From: Mesostigma viride
Taxonomy: Eukaryota > Streptophyta > Mesostigmatophyceae > Mesostigmatales > Mesostigmataceae
Assembly (NCBI GenBank): GCA_009746045.1
Contig: RPFO01000065.1
Span: 5,908,124-5,972,123, forward strand
Reading direction: 5' to 3'
DNA: 64,000 nt
Part shown: in pieces, positions 59,851 through 64,000 of the stretch
Layout of the letters: every line of letters starts with the position of its first letter
Position numbering within the stretch: the first letter of the stretch is position 1
Program-made: the position numbers and the translations under genes
The notes under the pieces: model-generated
What the model was told of the DNA's origin: nothing
Database searches by the model: none
What the model saw: the letters and a program-made list of their open reading frames with translations, nothing else

Positions 59851-62800
59851 TCAAACACTGACTCTGATATCATAGGGGTTCATGTTCTGAAAGAGGAGCT
59901 GGTACTGTTGGCCAGCAGCATCCCGCAGCTTCGTTAAGGCGTCTGCTGGGTTTTCTTCATCTTCCACATGAGTCCAGCTGGAGAAGTAGGTTGCCTCCTG
60001 TTTGAGGATCACCCAATCCAGGTCAGTGTGGACAGCAGTAGAAACAGATTTCTTGGTTAGAAAACTGATCACAGAATAGCTGTCAGTATAGAGATGTGAG
60101 ATGACATTGCATGTGCTGCCTGCCTGGGTTTGTAGCCAGGTGAGCATGTGCTGCAGGGAACGAGCATGCAATGCAGCAGACACCACAGCACGACATTCAG
60201 CTGAGTTGCTGCTGCCAGGTTTTCTGCGGTGTAGCCTGCTGTACCAGGAAGTGAGGGACATGTAATCTGACCTGTTGGTGAGAAAGAACAGCCCTGATTC
60301 CCGTGCCCCCATCTGATTGATTGTTCTGCTCTCCATGGAGCTGTCCATGACACTGTGTATGTGGATGTCTTCCATCAGATTCAGGCCATGGAGGATGAGG
60401 GGGGGGCAGTCATGGATCAACTTCCTGATGTGACTGCATTTTATTTTGACTAGAACATCATGGGTGACCCTGCTGATGACAGCTAAAGGAGCCCCACAGA
60501 TGGCTGACCACCACCCCAGTTTGCCCTGAACAGTGGCACACATGTGTAAGGGGAGGTAGTTATCCTGCAGCAGATCTAGACAATCTTGGATGTATTCTGC
60601 AGGAGGGGAGAGAGAGCAGACCCACTGATCTGGCTGCCTATGCAGCTGCAACATGATGCCACAGAACTGGATGGGGGTTGTGCTCAATTCCACCTGTTTG
60701 CCAATCTCATATGATTCCTGGACCTGCTGAATAAAGGTTTCCACCTCAGCTCTAGGCCCACAAATGAGTTGGTCATCTCCATGCCACACAAAGAACAGCA
60801 GTCCAGAGGGGGTGGGTACAACAAAAAAGCATGGGTCCAGGTCATCATACGTGGCCTTGAGCTTTTTGAATACTTCCTCTGCTGAGTCTCTGAAAATTTT
60901 TGGGGCACTGACAAGCCCTTCCACCCCAATGTTGATGATAAGGTGGGGCTCATCAATGTAAGGTTTCCACACAGCTGGGGTGTCTACCACGTACACCTTC
61001 CCTTTCCACACAGATTCAGCCTTTTCTGGGTCCCCCCTGAGGAAGGCCCTTTTAATGTCAGTGGCTTTGCAGACATAGTCTTGGCCTGCATTGAGGTTGT
61101 GGAGGAATAGGGAGAGCATGATCCTGAGTGAGGTTTGTTGCAGCCCAGGTGTGTATGTTTCCCCTTTTGGCAGTGTGGATGTCCCCTTTAATTCTGTGAC
61201 ACATGGTCTGGCATGGAAGATTGGGGAGCCCACTTTTTGTGGTTTTTGTTTGAGAACAAATTTTAATCTGAGCTTTTTGGCTCCCTCTGGCACGTCCCAT
61301 GAAGGGGTGACAGGCGGTTTGTATTGAGGGTTTTTGGGGTTGGGCAGGACCCATTCCTGCCTGGCTTGGTGGACAATGGCCATCAGCCACTTGGTAAACC
61401 CTTTTTGTGTTTTGCATTCTTGTATGACGTGGGAGATTTGGTGGGGTGAGTGCATGGCTATGTCCCACTTACCCAGCCCAAAGGCTGAGGGATGGAGGAA
61501 CTGGCTGTGCACTAACTTGTCCAGATCAGGGATCTCCCCTGGTGCATACTGAGTGTTGACTGCCTTGATGACAGCATCCATACCAGGGACAATACTGGAG
61601 AGAGGGATTTTAAAGTGGTCCAGAGGAACTGCACCCACCCCTGTGACACTGAGCTCATTAGCTGAGATAAGCACCCCAGGATAGGATACAAAAGGTTCCC
61701 CCAACAAGGTGTTACCAGAGTACCCCTCCACCACCTGGAAGGGTGTCTGAATACCAAGTATAGGGAGCATCACTTGTCCCACTACATCCAGTGAGCTTTG
61801 GCCTGAGAAATCCTGCACCCGTGCCCAAAATGAAGGTGCAATCTCAAGACCAGGGATGGCTTGTGCACTGATCACACTGACCTGTGCCTGAGTGTCTATT
61901 GCCAGGGTCCAGGGGTCCTGACTAGTGCACACAGCTGAGACTTTTGCCAACCCTGCGGCCACAGCAGCTTGTTGCTTATGTGACCTGTGTAATGCTTGCA
62001 AGGCGACTGCCAATCTTGACCTCAGAGCGGGAGGGTTGGCAGACAATTTGGTGCCTTGGGGCTGAGCTAATGCTTCCAACCCAGCTACCTCGTGCCTGGT
62101 TAAGCAATCCCCAGGTTGTGAAGTGGGCCTGGCTTCACTGAGGGTGGAAGGGTTCACAGAGGGTGCTGTGGTGCTGTCAACAGCAGTAATTGGTGGCTCA
62201 GAGCTACTGCTGGGCATGCTGGAGTTGCCAGATAGAAGTAGTGAGTCCATGCTTAAAGACTCTTCCCCAGGCACGTCTGCCATGGGAGAATAATACTTCT
62301 TAATTCTATGACAGCTCACCCTGTGACGCTTCCCATTGATATTGTGCTTGACCTCCACGGTCTTGCTGTTTTTGGTAAATCCACGGATGGTAACTGGACC
62401 TAGCCAAGTTCCAACCTTACCAAAGCTGTTTTCCTTGTAATAGAGAACTTGATCACCTTTTTGGAATACTGGCCTGGAATGGGTTTTATCTTTTTCTGCC
62501 AGTTTTGCTGAGGTTTGTGCACGTGCAGTGTTGTACAGTGCTATCACCTCTGGGGGATATACACCTGCCTGCAGGCCTGCTGGGATTACTTCACCCCACG
62601 TGGCATGCAAGACAGGTCTCATGTTTAGGGTTGTGCACATTTCATGACACCAGAGTGCCCTGTCACAATAGACCCCTGAAGTAGCATCCTTGGAAGGATT
62701 TTTGGCTAGTAGGGTTTTGACAGATCTGATGGTTCTTTCAATGACCCCCTGACCCTCATGATCTTCCAGCCCAGCAATCTCTATTGCTTCACACCCTTCC

Positions 62801-63444
62801 AGGTCAGTCAGACAAGAAAATTGTTGATCAAGCAAAATTCTGTCAACTGGGTAGAATCTGGGTAAAGCAATCATGAGTGCAACACGTAGCTGCCCTGCAG
62901 ACATGCCAGGTAGGGGTTCCATTACTGTGAACCTGGACCATGAGTCTTTTAGGATCAGGTAGGGTTGGACATCTTTGTTGATGTGCATCACATCCCCCAC
63001 TATCATGCCCCTATTGGTGGAAGGAGTTGCAGTATGCCATTTTTGAGGTTTGGGGCTATTGAACTGACATTCTTGACAGTGTTGTCTAGCCAGTTTTACT
63101 GCATTCCTGAGTTGTTTTCCCATGCTACTACCCCCCAGCCGTCTGGCCAGTTCCTCAGCCACTGTTTCATGACCCATGGCTAGGTGCAGCTGATGAGCAA
63201 GCTCCTTGATATCTATGGAGTTGTCAACAGTAGGGGTTAGTGCTTTTATGTAAGGTTCCAGAACAGGGTGTTGGGAGGACAGTAAGGTTGCTGCCTCAAA
63301 ATCAATTATGCCCTGGTTGCCATCCCCAATGGTAATGAGATCATCATCCTCAGAGTACAAGGTGAGAGAACTCACATTGTTTTGGTAGCGAGGCCTGTTG
63401 CAACGGCTGCCTGGAGGCCCAGGGGATGACGTGCGTGCCAGCAA
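59851..63444 (-). CDS. pol: Copia-4 pol: integrase, protease-like, RT, RNase H (intact)
   Basis: A 1197-codon open frame. Integrase: LHLAMGHE...HCQECQF (zinc part), IVGDVMHI, LLDQQFSCL and GQGVIERTIRS. Retropepsin-like domain: LAIDTQAQVSVIS with DTQ for D(T/S)G, then LPILGIQTPF and NTLLGEPF. RT: LRLKFVLKQK, ARPCVTELKG, TDIKRAFLRGD, FVWHGDDQLICGP. RNase H: VMDSSMESRT, NSAECRAVV, TDSYSVISF, NPADALTK. The start is uncertain, since the frame may be entered from gag; the first codons overlap the gag region. Same domain order as copia-2. Confidence 0.88.
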   Translation of the reverse strand: MLARTSSPGPPGSRCNRPRYQNNVSSLTLYSEDDDLITIGDGNQGIIDFEAATLLSSQHPVLEPYIKALTPTVDNSIDIKELAHQLHLAMGHETVAEELARRLGGSSMGKQLRNAVKLARQHCQECQFNSPKPQKWHTATPSTNRGMIVGDVMHINKDVQPYLILKDSWSRFTVMEPLPGMSAGQLRVALMIALPRFYPVDRILLDQQFSCLTDLEGCEAIEIAGLEDHEGQGVIERTIRSVKTLLAKNPSKDATSGVYCDRALWCHEMCTTLNMRPVLHATWGEVIPAGLQAGVYPPEVIALYNTARAQTSAKLAEKDKTHSRPVFQKGDQVLYYKENSFGKVGTWLGPVTIRGFTKNSKTVEVKHNINGKRHRVSCHRIKKYYSPMADVPGEESLSMDSLLLSGNSSMPSSSSEPPITAVDSTTAPSVNPSTLSEARPTSQPGDCLTRHEVAGLEALAQPQGTKLSANPPALRSRLAVALQALHRSHKQQAAVAAGLAKVSAVCTSQDPWTLAIDTQAQVSVISAQAIPGLEIAPSFWARVQDFSGQSSLDVVGQVMLPILGIQTPFQVVEGYSGNTLLGEPFVSYPGVLISANELSVTGVGAVPLDHFKIPLSSIVPGMDAVIKAVNTQYAPGEIPDLDKLVHSQFLHPSAFGLGKWDIAMHSPHQISHVIQECKTQKGFTKWLMAIVHQARQEWVLPNPKNPQYKPPVTPSWDVPEGAKKLRLKFVLKQKPQKVGSPIFHARPCVTELKGTSTLPKGETYTPGLQQTSLRIMLSLFLHNLNAGQDYVCKATDIKRAFLRGDPEKAESVWKGKVYVVDTPAVWKPYIDEPHLIINIGVEGLVSAPKIFRDSAEEVFKKLKATYDDLDPCFFVVPTPSGLLFFVWHGDDQLICGPRAEVETFIQQVQESYEIGKQVELSTTPIQFCGIMLQLHRQPDQWVCSLSPPAEYIQDCLDLLQDNYLPLHMCATVQGKLGWWSAICGAPLAVISRVTHDVLVKIKCSHIRKLIHDCPPLILHGLNLMEDIHIHSVMDSSMESRTINQMGARESGLFFLTNRSDYMSLTSWYSRLHRRKPGSSNSAECRAVVSAALHARSLQHMLTWLQTQAGSTCNVISHLYTDSYSVISFLTKKSVSTAVHTDLDWVILKQEATYFSSWTHVEDEENPADALTKLRDAAGQQYQLLFQNMNPYDIRVSV

Positions 63445-64000
63445 CCCGGGCAGAGATCCACGTTGTGTGCAGGGAGTCGTTGTTGGGGCAGTTGTGCCGT
63501 CGTGCCCTCTGGAAGCACCTCAGGCACCTTATGGCCAGGGTTTCCAGGTTGGTTGGTTGTTGTTGTTGTTGTTGTTTCCCTGCTGGGACCGGTTCTGGCC
63601 CTGCTGGGACCTGTTGTTGTTGTTGTTTTGGCCCTGTTGGGACCTGTTGTTATTGTTGCCCTGCTGGGACCTGTTGTTGTTATTGTTGTTGTTGTTGTTG
63701 TTGTTGGGGTTGCCATGCAGGGGCACACGGTGCCACGTGTTGCCACGCCCCTGAGAGCCACTGCCCCCTTGGTGGGAGGACTTGTGGGTCTTGGGTGCCC
63801 CCCCTGGCTGGCCTGCCCCTTGCGTTTGTGGCCTTGGACACCCTGGACCTTGGGGTCCTGGGCCTGGTTGTTGCCAGTACCCAGGGGGTCCACTGCCTCC
63901 TCGATATAGAGCATGGCAGCTCTGAAGTTGTCCCAGAGGGACTTGAGGCCTGTAAGCAGGGTAGCCAGGACAGAAGGTTGCAAATTAGCTTTTGTTAGCC
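63445..64000 (-). pseudogene. gag: Copia-4 gag, partial and frameshifted
   Basis: The N-terminal part lies right of the window. Visible pieces are a helical end (SLWDNFRAAMLYIEEAVD), an Asn/Gln-rich repeat (NNNNRSQQG units from a TTG tract at 63556-63705) and a Cys-rich knuckle in a different frame near 63470-63530 (CLRCFQRARRHNC). At least two frame changes separate them and the pol start. Confidence 0.55.

Larger units (their letters stand above)
58952..64000 (-). mobile_element. Copia-4: copia-like element, 5' part beyond the right edge
   Basis: The 3' LTR is 58952-59476 (AGTTAACG...CTAACT), then UTR, an intact pol frame, and gag running out of the window. The left flank GTCTG (58947-58951) should recur after the 5' LTR as target duplication. 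Copia-4 pol is closest to copia-3. Confidence 0.85.

Overview
This window looks like eukaryotic nuclear DNA, most likely from an alga or other protist, holding a stretch of integrated giant-virus (NCLDV, Nucleocytoviricota) DNA that LTR retrotransposons have invaded. The virus call rests on two double-jelly-roll major capsid proteins (27775-29558 and 29627-31032), an A32-type packaging ATPase (33005-33799), a small basic NPW-type protein and compact gene packing. The eukaryotic-genome call rests on nested Ty3/gypsy and Ty1/copia-like elements, a TRIM-like element, a piggyBac-like remnant, a 184-bp satellite and long microsatellites. The host lineage cannot be fixed from the sequence; the GC-rich coding would suit a green alga, but that is inference.

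Layout. 1-4098 plus 22740-22964: one long gene of tandem beta-rich modules (probable virion surface or fibre protein). It is broken by a 785-bp inverted-repeat insertion (568-1352), by frameshifts, and by an 18.6-kb chromovirus (Ty3/gypsy, 4099-22739, target duplication AACAC). Inside that chromovirus a copia-like element (copia-1, 12081-19905, duplication AGGGT) splits gag cleanly in frame. 22965-26130: no genes; a 184-bp tandem repeat and (CA), (ACGC) and (CCCT) microsatellites. 26131-33799: a second module protein with a Gly-Gly-Thr repeat, MCP1, MCP2, a protein with repeated histone H3 tail-like motifs, a Cys/His protein, a coiled-coil protein, a 50-residue basic protein and the packaging ATPase. 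33904-36049: a non-coding LTR element (TRIM-like) inserted in the 3' end of a viral JAMM/MPN gene. 36055-41503: five more minus-strand viral genes, two of them paralogues. From about 41537 to the right end: copia-like elements only. Copia-2 (about 41879-57642) carries copia-3 (47450-55948) nested in it; then come a truncated second copy of copia-2, a piggyBac-like fragment, and copia-4 running off the right edge.

The four copia-like families share unusual features: LTRs that begin AGTT and end AACT instead of TG...CA; an extra ORF before gag (seen in three; copia-4 is cut by the window edge); a retropepsin-like domain placed between integrase and reverse transcriptase, with DT(Q/N) in place of D(T/S)G; and HGDD at the RT active site. 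In two families gag and pol lie in the same frame, separated by one UGA. Copia-2 pol is a fully open 1185-codon frame.

Many genes of both kinds carry single-base frameshifts, often in homopolymers. This could be decay after integration or uncorrected long-read error. LTR pairs that are identical or nearly so in elements with broken ORFs make assembly error a real possibility, so each break should be checked against raw reads. Function calls come from motif reading alone; no database search was possible.
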